DNA of 64,000 bases from Rhizobium herbae (GTDB taxonomy: Bacteria > Pseudomonadota > Alphaproteobacteria > Rhizobiales > Rhizobiaceae): NCBI RefSeq assembly GCF_019511375.1, contig NZ_JAEUAO010000001.1, forward strand, positions 310,001 to 374,000, written 5' to 3'. A model generated the notes under the pieces. That model was not told the DNA's origin, did no database searches, and saw only the letters and a list, made by a program, of their open reading frames with translations. Position 1 is the first letter of the stretch. Each line of letters starts with the position of its first letter. The translations under genes and the position numbers were made by a program. Below are positions 8,633-17,819 of this stretch, piece after piece.

Positions 8633-9595
8633 TCAGTAGCCGAGGCCCTTCTTTTCCTCGTAGACCTTTTGCGGATCGTCGGCCTGGGTATAGAGCTTCG
8701 ATTCCGTCTGGATCCACTTGGCTGGCTTCGTGCCGTCCTTCAGAAAGGCTTCGAGTGCGTCGAGCGCCGGGCCTGCCATGTTCGGCGTCAGTTCGACGGT
8801 CGCATTTGCCTCACCGGCCGCCATCGCCTGGAAGATATCCGGAACAGCGTCGATCGATACGACGAGGATGTCCTTGCCCGGCTTCAGGCCGGCTTCCTTG
8901 ATCGCCTGGATCGCGCCGACGGCCATGTCGTCGTTATGGGCGTAAAGCGCGCAGATGTTCTTGCCGCCGTCTTCCGCCTTCAGGAAGCTTTCCATGACTT
9001 CCTTGCCCTTGGTACGGGTAAAGTCACCGGTCTGGCTGCGGATGATCTTCAGGTTGTCGTGGCCCTTCAGCGCTTCCTCGAAACCCCTCTTGCGGTCGAT
9101 TGCCGGGGATGAACCGGTAGTGCCCTGAAGCTCGACGACATTGCATGGCTTGCCAGCGGTGGTGTCGACCAGCCATTTGCCGGCAACATTGCCTTCATGA
9201 ACGAGGTCGGAGGTCACTGCGGTCAGGTAGAGATCGTCCTTCGAATCGACTGTACGGTCGAGCAGGATAACCGGGATTTCGGCATCTTTGGCTTCCGTCA
9301 GCACTTCATCCCAGCCGGTTGCCACAACCGGGGCGATCAGGATGGCATCCACGCCTTGGGCGATGAAGGAGCGCAGTGCCTTGATCTGGTTTTCCTGCTT
9401 CTGCTGCGCGTCGGCGAATTTCAGGTCGATGCCGCGCTTTTCCGCCTGCTGCTTGGTCAGCGTGGTTTCGGCGGCACGCCAGCCGGATTCGGACCCGATC
9501 TGCGAAAAACCGATCGTCAGATCGGCTGCGGAAGCCGAACCGAACATGCAGGCCGCCAGAATCGTCGCACAGCTAAGGGCATTCTTGAATTTCAT
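8633..9595 (-). CDS. ytfQ: periplasmic sugar-binding protein, YtfQ-like
   Basis: Type I periplasmic binding protein, 320 residues, first gene of the operon. A signal peptide covers about residues 1-23 and ends at SASA before ADLTIGFSQIGSESGWR. The Peripla_BP_4 fold is evident: IDLKFADAQQKQENQI, GVDAILIAPV, PVILLDRTV and ALYAHNDDMAVGAI. The opening region and the IGSESGWR motif match E. coli YtfQ, which binds galactofuranose and galactopyranose. It would deliver sugar to the YtfT/YjfF permeases powered by YtfR. The 19-bp palindrome 44 bases upstream suggests repression by the GntR-type regulator at the operon end. Confidence 0.9.
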   Translation of the reverse strand: MKFKNALSCATILAACMFGSASAADLTIGFSQIGSESGWRAAETTLTKQQAEKRGIDLKFADAQQKQENQIKALRSFIAQGVDAILIAPVVATGWDEVLTEAKDAEIPVILLDRTVDSKDDLYLTAVTSDLVHEGNVAGKWLVDTTAGKPCNVVELQGTTGSSPAIDRKRGFEEALKGHDNLKIIRSQTGDFTRTKGKEVMESFLKAEDGGKNICALYAHNDDMAVGAIQAIKEAGLKPGKDILVVSIDAVPDIFQAMAAGEANATVELTPNMAGPALDALEAFLKDGTKPAKWIQTESKLYTQADDPQKVYEEKKGLGY

Positions 9596-9638
9596 GATTT
9601 CCTCCCAAAGAAAGCTGCTCCTCAGCAGCGAGGATAAA

Positions 9639-9657
9639 AAATCATACTATATGATTT
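9639..9657. promoter_or_regulatory. perfect 8-3-8 palindrome, candidate operator for the ytfQ operon
   Basis: The sequence AAATCATA-CTA-TATGATTT is a perfect inverted repeat 44 bases before the ytfQ start and in an AT-rich promoter-like stretch. FadR-type regulators bind short palindromes of this size, and the operon encodes one (4171-4935). The assignment is inferred from position and symmetry. Confidence 0.6.
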
Positions 9658-9711
9658 ATGTAAACAGGGTTTGGCGCCGTTTTTGCAATTTTTCCAAAGC
9701 CGGAATCGAAA

Positions 9712-9735
9712 GAGGGCGGCCTTGCGGCCACCCTC
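9712..9735 (-). terminator. terminator hairpin after the BMP-family binding protein gene
   Basis: Ten-pair stem (9712-9721 with 9726-9735, one wobble on the minus strand) with a 4-base loop, followed on the minus strand by a short T-rich tail. It lies 28 bases after the stop of the BMP gene and closes that operon. Confidence 0.6.
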
Positions 9736-9763
9736 CCTGATTGCACACAAAATGATGCCGGAT

Positions 9764-10834
9764 TTATTGCGGCAGCTTGTCGTCGACGCCCTCGACGTAG
9801 AAGTTCATGCCGAGCAGCGTGCCGTCATCAGCCGTCTCGCCCGCCTTCAGCCATTCGGAACCGTCCTGCTTCTTCAGCGGGCCGGTGAAGGGCTTCAACT
9901 CGCCAGAGCGGATCTTGGCTTCCGTTGCCTCGGCCAGCGCCTTCACGTCGTCCGGCATGTTGGTGTAGGGCGCCATCGTCAGGATGCCGTCCTTCAGGCC
10001 GTCCCAGCTCGACGTGGATTCCCACTTGCCGTCGATGAATGCCTGCGTGCGCTTGATGTAATAGGCGCCCCAGGTATCGACGATTGCCGTCAGCTGCGTC
10101 TTCGGACCTGCCTTGACCATGTCGGAGGCCTGGCCGAAGGCCTTGATGCCGCGCTCGGCAGCAACCTGCATCGGCGCCGTGGTGTCGGTATGCTGCGTCA
10201 GCACGTCGACGCCCTGGTCGATCAGCGCCTTGGCGGCGTCGGCCTCCTTGCCGGGGTCGAACCAGGTATTTGCCCAGACGACCTTGATCTTGAAGTCGGG
10301 GTTGATGGTGCGAGCGCCGATGACGAAGGAATTGATGCCCATCACCACTTCCGGAATGGGGAAGGACGCGATGTAGCCGGCGACACCCTTCTGCGAGATC
10401 TTGGCCGCGATCTGGCCCTGGATGTAGCGGCCCTCATAGAAGCGGCTGTTGTAGGTCGCAAGGTTGGGAGCCGTCTTGTAGCCGGTCGCATGCTCGAACT
10501 TCACGTCCGGGAACTTCGCGGCAATCTTGACGGTCGCATCCATGAAGCCGAAGGACGTTGTGAAGATCAGGCCGCAGCCGGAACGGGCCAGGCGCTCGAT
10601 GGCGCGTTCGGCGTCCGGGCCTTCCGGAACGTTTTCGAGGAACTGCGTCTCGACCTTGTCACCAAGCGCCTTTTCGAGTTCCTGACGGCCGAGGTCGTGG
10701 GCCTGCGTCCAACCGCCATCGGTCTTGGAACCGACATAGACGAAGCAGACCTTTGCCTTGTCGGCGGCGCTGGCCGCGGCGGAGAAGCCGATAACGGCTG
10801 CCGTGGTTGCGAGTGCAAAGAGGATTTTTTTCAT
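9764..10834 (-). CDS. BMP-family ABC transporter substrate-binding protein
   Basis: Periplasmic binding protein of the BMP (Med/PnrA-like) family, 356 residues. The signal peptide spans about 1-24 (MKKILFALATTAAVIGFSAA, cut after SAA). Family features include VCFVYVGSKTDGGWTQAHD, GLIFTTSFGFMD, FPDVKFEHATGY and the GYIASFPIPEVVMGINSF segment. Relatives bind purine nucleosides (PnrA, and the NupNOPQ/RnsBACD importers). Upstream on the same strand lie two permeases and a double ATPase, completing the transporter. The nucleoside substrate is inferred from family; related rhizobial systems may take other ligands. Confidence 0.88.
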   Translation of the reverse strand: MKKILFALATTAAVIGFSAAASAADKAKVCFVYVGSKTDGGWTQAHDLGRQELEKALGDKVETQFLENVPEGPDAERAIERLARSGCGLIFTTSFGFMDATVKIAAKFPDVKFEHATGYKTAPNLATYNSRFYEGRYIQGQIAAKISQKGVAGYIASFPIPEVVMGINSFVIGARTINPDFKIKVVWANTWFDPGKEADAAKALIDQGVDVLTQHTDTTAPMQVAAERGIKAFGQASDMVKAGPKTQLTAIVDTWGAYYIKRTQAFIDGKWESTSSWDGLKDGILTMAPYTNMPDDVKALAEATEAKIRSGELKPFTGPLKKQDGSEWLKAGETADDGTLLGMNFYVEGVDDKLPQ

Positions 10835-10875
10835 TGTGACCCCTGTAGGTTTTAGAGTTTCGGTCGTTGTTCTTG

Positions 10876-11796
10876 TTATCGGTCCGGCACAAACGGCTTG
10901 CCGAGTGATGCCGGCGTGTTGATCAACGTCGTGCGTCGATTGTGCGAAATGAGGATTAGTACGACAATCGTCGCCAGATAGGGAAGAGCAGAAAGAAACT
11001 GCGAGGGCACCCCGATGCCAAACGCCTGGGCGTGCAACTGGCTGATCGACACGGCGCCGAAAAGATAGCCGCCGGCGACCACCCGCCACGGCCGCCAGGA
11101 GGCAAAGACGACCAGCGCCAGTGCGATCCAGCCGCGCCCGGCCGACATGTTTTCCACCCATTGTGGCGTGTAGACCAGCGACAGCTGGGCTCCCGCGAGC
11201 CCGGCGCAGGCGCCGCCGAACATCACGGCAAGGTAGCGCATGCGGATGACATTGATGCCGAGGGCATGGGCCGAGGCGTGGCTATCGCCGACGGAGCGCA
11301 GCTTCAGTCCCGCCCGGCTCCTGAACAGAAACCAATTCACGCCCACGACGACGGCAATCGAGAGATAGAAGATGAGGTCCTGCTTGAACACGAGAGGGCC
11401 GAGGAACGGGATGTCCGACAGGACCGGAAAGACGATCTGCGGCAGCTTGATGCCCGACTGGCCGACATAGGCCTCGCCGATCATGCCGGATACGCCGAGG
11501 CCGAGGATGGTCAGCGCGAGACCGGTGGCCACCTGATTGGCGACAAGCGTCAGGGTCAGAAAGCCGAACAGCAGTGAGAACAAGGCTCCGGATGCGATGC
11601 CGGCGAGGATGCCGAGATAGGGCGATCCCGTCACCTGCGTGGCGATGAAGGCGCAAGCCGCCCCCATGACCATCATGCCCTCGACGCCGAGATTGAGGAC
11701 GCCGGCACGCTCCGTCACGAGTTCGCCGACGGCCGCCAGAACCAGCGGCGTCGCTGCGGTAATGACCGTCAGGAGGATGGCCTCGAAAATACCCAT
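10876..11796 (-). CDS. ABC transporter permease, nucleoside-type (second permease)
   Basis: BPD_transp_2 permease of 306 residues, similar to NupQ/RnsD-type subunits that work with BMP-family binding proteins. It begins MGIFEAILLTVITAATPLVLAA and contains the characteristic GELVTERAGVLNLGVEGMM at about residues 25-43. Several hydrophobic spans follow. Its ATG overlaps the stop of the first permease by one base, and the BMP gene follows 41 bases later. It would pair with the 364-residue permease to form the channel. Confidence 0.87.
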   Translation of the reverse strand: MGIFEAILLTVITAATPLVLAAVGELVTERAGVLNLGVEGMMVMGAACAFIATQVTGSPYLGILAGIASGALFSLLFGFLTLTLVANQVATGLALTILGLGVSGMIGEAYVGQSGIKLPQIVFPVLSDIPFLGPLVFKQDLIFYLSIAVVVGVNWFLFRSRAGLKLRSVGDSHASAHALGINVIRMRYLAVMFGGACAGLAGAQLSLVYTPQWVENMSAGRGWIALALVVFASWRPWRVVAGGYLFGAVSISQLHAQAFGIGVPSQFLSALPYLATIVVLILISHNRRTTLINTPASLGKPFVPDR

Positions 11797-12890
11797 CAGT
11801 GGGCTCCTTCCGTGGCCGTTCCCGTCAGGTTCGACCAGACGAGCTTGATCTTGTAGCGGATGAGCGTGTCGCAGGAGAGCACGAAGAACAGCAGAAGCCC
11901 CTGGAAGACGCGTGTCACCTTGTCGGAGACACCGAGGGACAATTGCGCCGCCTCGCCGCCGAGGTACGTCAGCGCCAGCACGAGACCGGCCACGATGATG
12001 CCGAGCGGGTTCAGCCGTCCGAGGAAGGCGACGATGATGGCGGTGAAGCCGTAGCCGGGCGAAATGACCGGCCGCAATTGCTGGATCGCGCCACTGACCT
12101 CCGCGATGCCGGCAAGGCCGGCGAGCGCCCCCGACAGCAGCATCGAAAACCAGATCATCTTGCGCGTCGAGAACCCCGCAAATCGCCCTGCCCGCTCGGA
12201 TTGGCCGAGCACGGTGATTTCGAACCCCTTCAGCGTGTAGCGCATCATGAACCAGATGGCGACGGCGGCGAGGATGGCGAAACCGAAGCCCCAATGGGTT
12301 CGTCCGGAGGCGATCATCTCGGGCAGGACGGCAACAGGATCGAAAGTCCGGGTCTCCGGAAAATTCAGGCCGCCCGGATTGCGCCAGTAACCGCGTACCA
12401 GCCAATCCAGGAACAGCTGCGCGACATAGACGAGCATCAGGCTGGTCAGGATTTCGTTGGTATTGAGATGCGCCTTGAGGAAGGCCGGAATACCCGCAAA
12501 CAGCGCGCCGCCCAGCATGCCGAGGAGAAGCATCAGCGGCAGCACCAGCGGCGAATGCCATTCATGGAAGACCACCGGCAGGATGGAGCCGGCGATAGCG
12601 CCCGCAATGAACTGCCCTTCCGCACCGATGTTCCAATTGTTCGACCGGTAGCAGACCGACAACCCGACTCCGATCAGGATCAAGGGGGCCGCCTTGATGG
12701 CCAGTTCATGCAGCGACCACACCTCCATCAGCGGTTCGATGAAGAAACTGTAGAGGGCCGTGATCGGGTTCTTGCCAAGCAGCAGGAACATGATGCCGCC
12801 GAAGATCATCATCAGCGCCAGAGCGATGACGGGCGACAGGAGCGAGAAAAGCCTGGAGACTTCGGGGCGTCTTTCCAGTTCAATGCGCAT
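11796..12890 (-). CDS. ABC transporter permease, nucleoside-type (first permease)
   Basis: BPD_transp_2 permease of 364 residues, NupP/RnsC-like. It has an N-terminal cytoplasmic segment (MRIELERRPEVSR), then hydrophobic spans and the signature LIGVGLSVCYRSNNWNIGAEGQ near residues 80-100. The start at MRIELE (12890) is chosen although the frame is open for ten more residues; it overlaps the 3' end of the ATPase gene by 11 bases. The predicted partner is the permease encoded next. Confidence 0.87.
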   Translation of the reverse strand: MRIELERRPEVSRLFSLLSPVIALALMMIFGGIMFLLLGKNPITALYSFFIEPLMEVWSLHELAIKAAPLILIGVGLSVCYRSNNWNIGAEGQFIAGAIAGSILPVVFHEWHSPLVLPLMLLLGMLGGALFAGIPAFLKAHLNTNEILTSLMLVYVAQLFLDWLVRGYWRNPGGLNFPETRTFDPVAVLPEMIASGRTHWGFGFAILAAVAIWFMMRYTLKGFEITVLGQSERAGRFAGFSTRKMIWFSMLLSGALAGLAGIAEVSGAIQQLRPVISPGYGFTAIIVAFLGRLNPLGIIVAGLVLALTYLGGEAAQLSLGVSDKVTRVFQGLLLFFVLSCDTLIRYKIKLVWSNLTGTATEGAH

Positions 12891-14454
12891 GTGCCGTCTC
12901 CGCGGTCTCGGTCTTGCCATGCATGCCGCCCATCAGCAGGCCGATCTTTTCACGCGAGAGCTCGGCAGCCGGATAGATGTCCGAAAGCCTGCCTTCGCTG
13001 ATCACGGCGATCTCCGTCGCAACTTCGAAGATTTCGTCCAGATCCTGGCTGATGACGAGTACGGCCGAGCCGGATTTGGCGAGATCGACCAGCGCCTGGC
13101 GGATCCGGCTGGCGGCGCCCGCATCGACACCCCAGGTCGGCTGGTTGACGACGAGCACCGTCGGCTGCCGGTCGAGTTCGCGGCCGACGATGAATTTCTG
13201 CAGATTGCCGCCGGACAGCGAGCCGGCGGGGGGATTGTCGCCGCTCTTGCGCACGTCCATGGCTTGCGCGATACGCCTGGTTGCGCTCTTGACCGCGTCC
13301 TGGCGAATGAGGCCAAGCACGCCACCGCCGAGGAAGGCACGGCGATCAGACTGGCTGCGCGCGAGGATGAGATTATCGGACAGCGAGAGGGCCGACACGG
13401 CCGCATGGCCATGGCGCTCTTCCGGCACGAAACCCGCGCCCATCAGCCGGCGCGCATTGATGCCGCGTGTTCCGACAGGTTTATCGGCGATGCGAACGAC
13501 ATCATCGATCGCGGCCGGATATTCACCCGACAGGGCGTCGAACAATTCCCCCTGCCCGTTCCCTGCAACGCCGGCGATGGCCAGCACTTCGCCGGCATGG
13601 ACCTTGAGGCAGATGTTTTTCAGCGCAACCGCGAACGGTGTCCTCGCGGGAGCCGATAGATGCCGTGCCTCAAGCTTCACGGCGCCCCTGGTGCTCGTCC
13701 CCTCCGCGCTCACATGCGCGACATCGCTGCCCACCATCATGCGCGCCAGCGAAGACGGCGTTTCCCGGCGCGGATCGCAAGCGCCGGTGACCTTGCCGTG
13801 CCGCAACACCGTTGCACGGTCGCAGATGCGTTGAACCTCCTCCAGCCGATGGCTGATATAGAGGACTGATCGGCCTTCGGCCTTCAGCTTGTTCAGCGTC
13901 TCGAACAGCCGGTCGGCTTCCTGCGGCGTCAACACCGAGGTCGGCTCGTCGAGGATGATCAGCTTCGGGTTCTGCAGCAGCGCGCGGACGATCTCGATGC
14001 GCTGACGCTCGCCGACCGAAAGATCCGCCACATGCGCCTTCGGATCGAGCGGCAGGCCGTAGCTGCGCGACAGCGCCGACGCCTCCTCCGCGATGCGGTT
14101 CAGCGAGATGCCGGGCGCCATCGACAACGCGATGTTTTCGGCAACCGTCAGCGCCTCGAACAAGGAAAAATGCTGGAACACCATGCCGATGCCGAGCTTG
14201 CGTGCGGCACTCGGGCTGGCTATCCGGACGGTTTGCCCCTGCCAGACGATGTCGCCGCTGGTGGGCGCCAGAACACCGAACAGCATCTTGACGAGAGTCG
14301 ATTTGCCGGCACCGTTCTCCCCGAGAAGAGCGTGAATTTCACCCGGTCTGATCTCGAGATCGATGCCGTTGCAGGCAGCGAATGTGCCGAACAGTTTCGT
14401 CAGTTGGCCAACGGTCAGCAATGGACCGGTGGCGGGTTGTCCCTCAGCCGACAC
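12880..14454 (-). CDS. ABC transporter ATP-binding protein, two ABC domains, nucleoside-type
   Basis: ATPase of 524 residues with two fused ABC domains (NupO/RnsB-like). The first domain contains GENGAGKST (about 45-53), the Q-loop MVFQHFSLFEALTV, the signature LSVGERQRIEI and Walker B IILDEPTSVL. The second has GVAGNGQGELFDAL in place of a full Walker A, signature LSGGNLQKFIVGREL and Walker B VVNQPTWGVD; the degenerate second site is normal in this family. The start is GTG, and a nearby upstream ATG is out of frame. It opens the transporter operon and lies 52 bases after the quinone oxidoreductase gene on the same strand. Confidence 0.88.
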   Translation of the reverse strand: MSAEGQPATGPLLTVGQLTKLFGTFAACNGIDLEIRPGEIHALLGENGAGKSTLVKMLFGVLAPTSGDIVWQGQTVRIASPSAARKLGIGMVFQHFSLFEALTVAENIALSMAPGISLNRIAEEASALSRSYGLPLDPKAHVADLSVGERQRIEIVRALLQNPKLIILDEPTSVLTPQEADRLFETLNKLKAEGRSVLYISHRLEEVQRICDRATVLRHGKVTGACDPRRETPSSLARMMVGSDVAHVSAEGTSTRGAVKLEARHLSAPARTPFAVALKNICLKVHAGEVLAIAGVAGNGQGELFDALSGEYPAAIDDVVRIADKPVGTRGINARRLMGAGFVPEERHGHAAVSALSLSDNLILARSQSDRRAFLGGGVLGLIRQDAVKSATRRIAQAMDVRKSGDNPPAGSLSGGNLQKFIVGRELDRQPTVLVVNQPTWGVDAGAASRIRQALVDLAKSGSAVLVISQDLDEIFEVATEIAVISEGRLSDIYPAAELSREKIGLLMGGMHGKTETAETAHAH

Positions 14455-14506
14455 GCCGCCCTCATATTTTCTTATCCTGCTGCCTTGTCTGCCTTTTCGG
14501 CCTTTT

Positions 14507-15484
14507 TCAAGGAATCAGCAATGTTGTTCCACTCGTTTTTCTTGCTTCGAGATCCGCGTGCGCCTTGCTTGCGTCGGCGAGCGCATAGGTCTGATTGATA
14601 TTGATACGCACTTTGTTGCTTTGCACAACATCAAACAGCGAGTTTGCACACGCCTCCAGAGCGGGGCGCGTCGAAACGTAGCTGAACAGGGTCGGTCGCG
14701 TTGCGAACAGCGATCCCTTTTGTGCGAGAATGCCGATATTGACGCCCTCGACCGGCCCGGAGGAATTGCCGAAGCTGACCCACAGGCCACGCGGTCTGAT
14801 GCAATCGAGCGAGGCCGGGAAGGTATCGCGACCAACGGAATCATAAACGACGTCGACGCCCTTGCCGTTGGTGATCTCCTTGACCCGCGTGACGAAATTA
14901 TCTGTACGGTAGTTGATGACATGGTCATAGCCATGGGCAAGCGCCAGATCGATCTTGTCTTGCGAACCGGCCGTGCCGATGACGGTCGCACCGAGCGCCT
15001 TCGCCCATTGTCCGGCGATCAGGCCGACACCGCCGGCGGCGGCGTGGAACAGCAGGGTCGTTTCCGGACCGACCTTGAAGGTCTGGTTGAGCAGGTATTG
15101 CGCCGTCATGCCCTTCAGCATCATCGCCGCCGCCGTCTCCAGCGTGATGTCGTCGGGCACTTTCACCAGTTGCGAAACCTCGACGTTGCGCTCGCTGCTA
15201 TAGGCGCCGTCGGAGGAGGCATAGGCGACGCGGTCGCCGACGGCAAAGGTGCTGACGTTATCGCCCACCGCCGTCACGATACCCGCGCCCTCCTTGCCCG
15301 GGATGAAGGGAAGGCCTTCGGCGGATTTGTAGAGACCGGTGCGGAAGTAGACGTCGATGAAGTTCACACCGATGGCGACCTGACGAATCTGGACTTCACC
15401 CGGGCCTGGCGGCGACAGCGTGATTCCCTCGATTTTCAGTACCTCCGGCCCGCCAAGCGCGCGCACGACGATGGCCTGTGCCAT
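14507..15484 (-). CDS. qor: NADPH:quinone oxidoreductase (zeta-crystallin type)
   Basis: Zinc-free medium-chain dehydrogenase/reductase of 325 residues. It opens with AIVVRALGGPEVLKIE, has the family GVNFIDVYFRTGLY (about 38-51), GKEGAGIVTAVGD, and the NADPH-binding Rossmann loop AAAGGVGLIAGQWAKALGA (about 147-165). Such enzymes reduce quinones by one-electron transfer or act on enals. It starts ten bases after the pcs stop and may share its transcript; no functional link to phosphatidylcholine synthesis is known to me. The exact substrate cannot be read from sequence. Confidence 0.9.
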   Translation of the reverse strand: MAQAIVVRALGGPEVLKIEGITLSPPGPGEVQIRQVAIGVNFIDVYFRTGLYKSAEGLPFIPGKEGAGIVTAVGDNVSTFAVGDRVAYASSDGAYSSERNVEVSQLVKVPDDITLETAAAMMLKGMTAQYLLNQTFKVGPETTLLFHAAAGGVGLIAGQWAKALGATVIGTAGSQDKIDLALAHGYDHVINYRTDNFVTRVKEITNGKGVDVVYDSVGRDTFPASLDCIRPRGLWVSFGNSSGPVEGVNIGILAQKGSLFATRPTLFSYVSTRPALEACANSLFDVVQSNKVRININQTYALADASKAHADLEARKTSGTTLLIP

Positions 15485-15493
15485 GTAACCTCC

Positions 15494-16219
15494 TCACCCC
15501 CGCCCGAGACGGGGAAATAGCTGCAAGACGAAACCGATGATGTAGAGATAGAGCCCGGTGCCGACAACGCCGGCGACGACCCAGCCGGGCGTATTGAAAT
15601 GCAACAGCAGCGCATAAATGCCAAGCGCGGACCAGATGGCAAAAACGGCGAGATTGAGCGATCGCAACCGCTTGACCCGTACCGGATGAAGGAAGTTGAT
15701 CGGCATGAAGGTCAGGAAGACGGACACGAACACGACGACCGAAGCGGCAATCTCGCTGGCGTCGATGACGAACAGCGTGAACACCACCATGTTCCAGACG
15801 ACAGGAAAGCCGGAGAAGAAATATTCGTCCGTCTTCATGCCCATGTCGGCATAGTAGATCGCGCTCGACATCACGATTGCGCCGGCAGCAACGAACGACC
15901 AGGGTTCGCCGATCATGCCGCTCTGATAGAGCGCAAAGGCCGGCAGGAGAACGTAGGTTACATAGTCGATGACGTTGTCGAGCGTATCGCCCGACCAGTT
16001 CGGCAGGACTTCCTTGACGCGCACCTTGCGGGCGATCGGCCCGTCTATGCCGTCGACGGCCAGCGCAAGGCCCAGCCACCAGAACATGTCGACGAAGCGG
16101 TGTTCAGCTGCCGCAACCACGCCGAGAAAGGCGAGGAACGAACCGGAGGCCGTAAGGATATGAACGGAAAAGGCACGGATTTCGGCGTAGGGCACGCGCT
16201 TGTAATTGAAAAACTTCAT
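15494..16219 (-). CDS. pcs: phosphatidylcholine synthase
   Basis: Integral membrane enzyme that condenses choline with CDP-diacylglycerol to make phosphatidylcholine, a pathway typical of rhizobia and some other host-associated bacteria. The 241-residue length equals the Sinorhizobium enzyme and the sequence is closely similar by recall (opening MKFFNYKRVPYAEIRAFSVH). The CDP-alcohol phosphotransferase motif is at about 56-85 (DGIDGPIAR, then G and D77-D85 region SGDTLDNVID). About eight hydrophobic spans are visible. The start at 16219 is chosen by family length over an in-frame codon 12 bases earlier. Confidence 0.95.
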   Translation of the reverse strand: MKFFNYKRVPYAEIRAFSVHILTASGSFLAFLGVVAAAEHRFVDMFWWLGLALAVDGIDGPIARKVRVKEVLPNWSGDTLDNVIDYVTYVLLPAFALYQSGMIGEPWSFVAAGAIVMSSAIYYADMGMKTDEYFFSGFPVVWNMVVFTLFVIDASEIAASVVVFVSVFLTFMPINFLHPVRVKRLRSLNLAVFAIWSALGIYALLLHFNTPGWVVAGVVGTGLYLYIIGFVLQLFPRLGRG

Positions 16220-16498
16220 CAGCAGCCGCACCCGTCCTTACTCTGCACTTGCCCGAAGCGCTCCGGACCGGCCGCGCCGAGAGCTCACGCTTCCTTGCCC
16301 GCATTGTCGTGCGGTGTTGGCGGTAATATGCACCGTTTCAGTTTGGCTGCCAGCAAAAATCACCGACCCTTGAAAAACCATCGGATTCAGCTGTGGACGC
16401 ATCTGCGGCAGCCTGCGCCACTTCACCCCATTTCAATCGGGAGCGGTGGCGGCTAAGATCGGGACAATATCGGCAAGCACAGGCAGGAAGCGCACGCC

Positions 16499-17701
16499 AT
16501 GGATCATTTCGAAATCGCGATCGTCGGAGCCGGGCTTGCCGGGTCGCTCGCCGCCCTCGCGCTAGCCGATTCGGGCCGAAGCGTCGCGCTGATCGCGCCG
16601 GCGCCCGGACGCCCCGATGGGCGCACGACGGCGCTGATGGATCACTCGCTCGATCTCGTGCGGCGACTGGGGCTCTGGGAGAGGATCGAACCCCTGGCGG
16701 CTCCGCTTGCCACCATGCGCATCATCGACGGGACCGACCGGCTGCTGCGGGCACCGACCGTGACCTTTCATGCGGCCGAAGTAGGGCTCGACGCCTTTGG
16801 CTACAATATTCCCAACGCGCCCTTCCTCGCGCTCCTGGAGAAGGAGGCTGGAACGCGCCCGTCGCTCGTGCGGATCATCGCGAGCCTGTCGCGGATTGAA
16901 ACCGGCTCCAGGCCGACCCTGACGCTGGATGACGGCCGTATCGTCACCGCCGACCTGGTCGTGGGTGCCGACGGGCGTAGATCCGCAGTGCGCGCGGCCG
17001 CCGGCATAGATGTGCACAGCTGGTCCTATCCCCAAACCGCGGTGGTGCTCAATTTCGCCCACCAGCTGCCGCATCAGAACATCTCGACCGAGTTCCACAC
17101 GCCGGACGGTCCGTTCACCCAGGTCCCGCTCCCCGGCTCGCGCTCCAGCCTCGTCTGGGTGCAAAAGCCGGACGCCGCCGCGGCGACGCTGGCACTTTCG
17201 GCCGAGGAACTGTCGCTTGCAGTGGAGCGGCGGATGCAGTCGCTTCTTGGAAAAGTGACTGTCGAAGGCACGGCCCAGTCCTTTGCGCTCTCCGGCATGG
17301 CCGCCAGGGCTGTCGGCAAGGAGCGAACGATCCTGATCGGGGAGGCAGCGCACGCCTTCCCGCCGATCGGCGCGCAGGGGCTCAACCTCAGTCTTCGCGA
17401 CATCATGGCGGCGAGCGCACTGCTTTCCGATCTTCCGGTCATCCCCGCCGACTTTGGTGCACGCTACGACCGCAGGCGGCGGACCGATGTCCTGACCCGT
17501 ACCTTCAGTGTCGATCTGCTCAACCGTTCGCTGCTGTCCGGGCTGCTGCCGGTGCAGTTGCTGCGCGCCGCAGGACTGCAGGCTCTCGCCAGCGTCCCGC
17601 TGCTGCGCAATCTCATGATGCACGAGGGGCTGAACCCCGGCAGCGCGCTGCAAAAGCTGCGTAGCTCTTTGCAGGAAAAGATCGGCTGGCAGCGCGCCTG
17701 A
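16499..17701 (+). CDS. FAD-dependent UbiH/UbiF/VisC-family monooxygenase
   Basis: Flavoprotein hydroxylase of 400 residues, likely acting in ubiquinone ring hydroxylation. It has the N-terminal dinucleotide fold (IAIVGAGLAGSLAALAL, GAGLAG at 10-15), the mid-protein VVGADGRRSAVR (DG motif), and the C-terminal FAD ribityl-binding GEAAHAFPPIGAQGLNLSLRD. Which ring position it hydroxylates (UbiH, UbiF, UbiI or UbiL-like) cannot be decided. It is divergent from pcs and convergent with ccdA. It may be monocistronic, with a long hairpin after its stop. Confidence 0.88.
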   Translation: MDHFEIAIVGAGLAGSLAALALADSGRSVALIAPAPGRPDGRTTALMDHSLDLVRRLGLWERIEPLAAPLATMRIIDGTDRLLRAPTVTFHAAEVGLDAFGYNIPNAPFLALLEKEAGTRPSLVRIIASLSRIETGSRPTLTLDDGRIVTADLVVGADGRRSAVRAAAGIDVHSWSYPQTAVVLNFAHQLPHQNISTEFHTPDGPFTQVPLPGSRSSLVWVQKPDAAAATLALSAEELSLAVERRMQSLLGKVTVEGTAQSFALSGMAARAVGKERTILIGEAAHAFPPIGAQGLNLSLRDIMAASALLSDLPVIPADFGARYDRRRRTDVLTRTFSVDLLNRSLLSGLLPVQLLRAAGLQALASVPLLRNLMMHEGLNPGSALQKLRSSLQEKIGWQRA

Positions 17702-17776
17702 ACCGATCTGGCCAAAGCAGGTTTCGGAAAAGTGTTCCACGGTTTGCCGATCAAAACCTGCGACAAAACAAGGAAA
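17702..17776. repeat. possible rhizobial intergenic mosaic repeat copy
   Basis: The stretch after the UbiH-like stop contains a block with GGAAAAGTGTTCCACGG, then a GTTTGCCGATCAAAACCTGCG-like tail, flanked by GCAGGTTT and AAACCTGC arms. By recall it resembles the abundant intergenic mosaic elements of rhizobial chromosomes. Only one copy is obvious in this window, so the repeat status needs a genome search. Confidence 0.4.
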
Positions 17777-17819
17777 GCTAAACAGACTTTCGTTGGCTTG
17801 CCGACGAAGTCTGCTTAGC
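17777..17819. terminator. long hairpin between convergent genes
   Basis: Arms at 17777-17797 and 17800-17819 pair over about 19 positions with one mismatch and one bulge. The hairpin includes the ccdA stop codon (17815-17817) and lies between the convergent UbiH-like gene and ccdA, so it probably ends transcription from the plus strand and may protect the ccdA mRNA. Confidence 0.55.
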
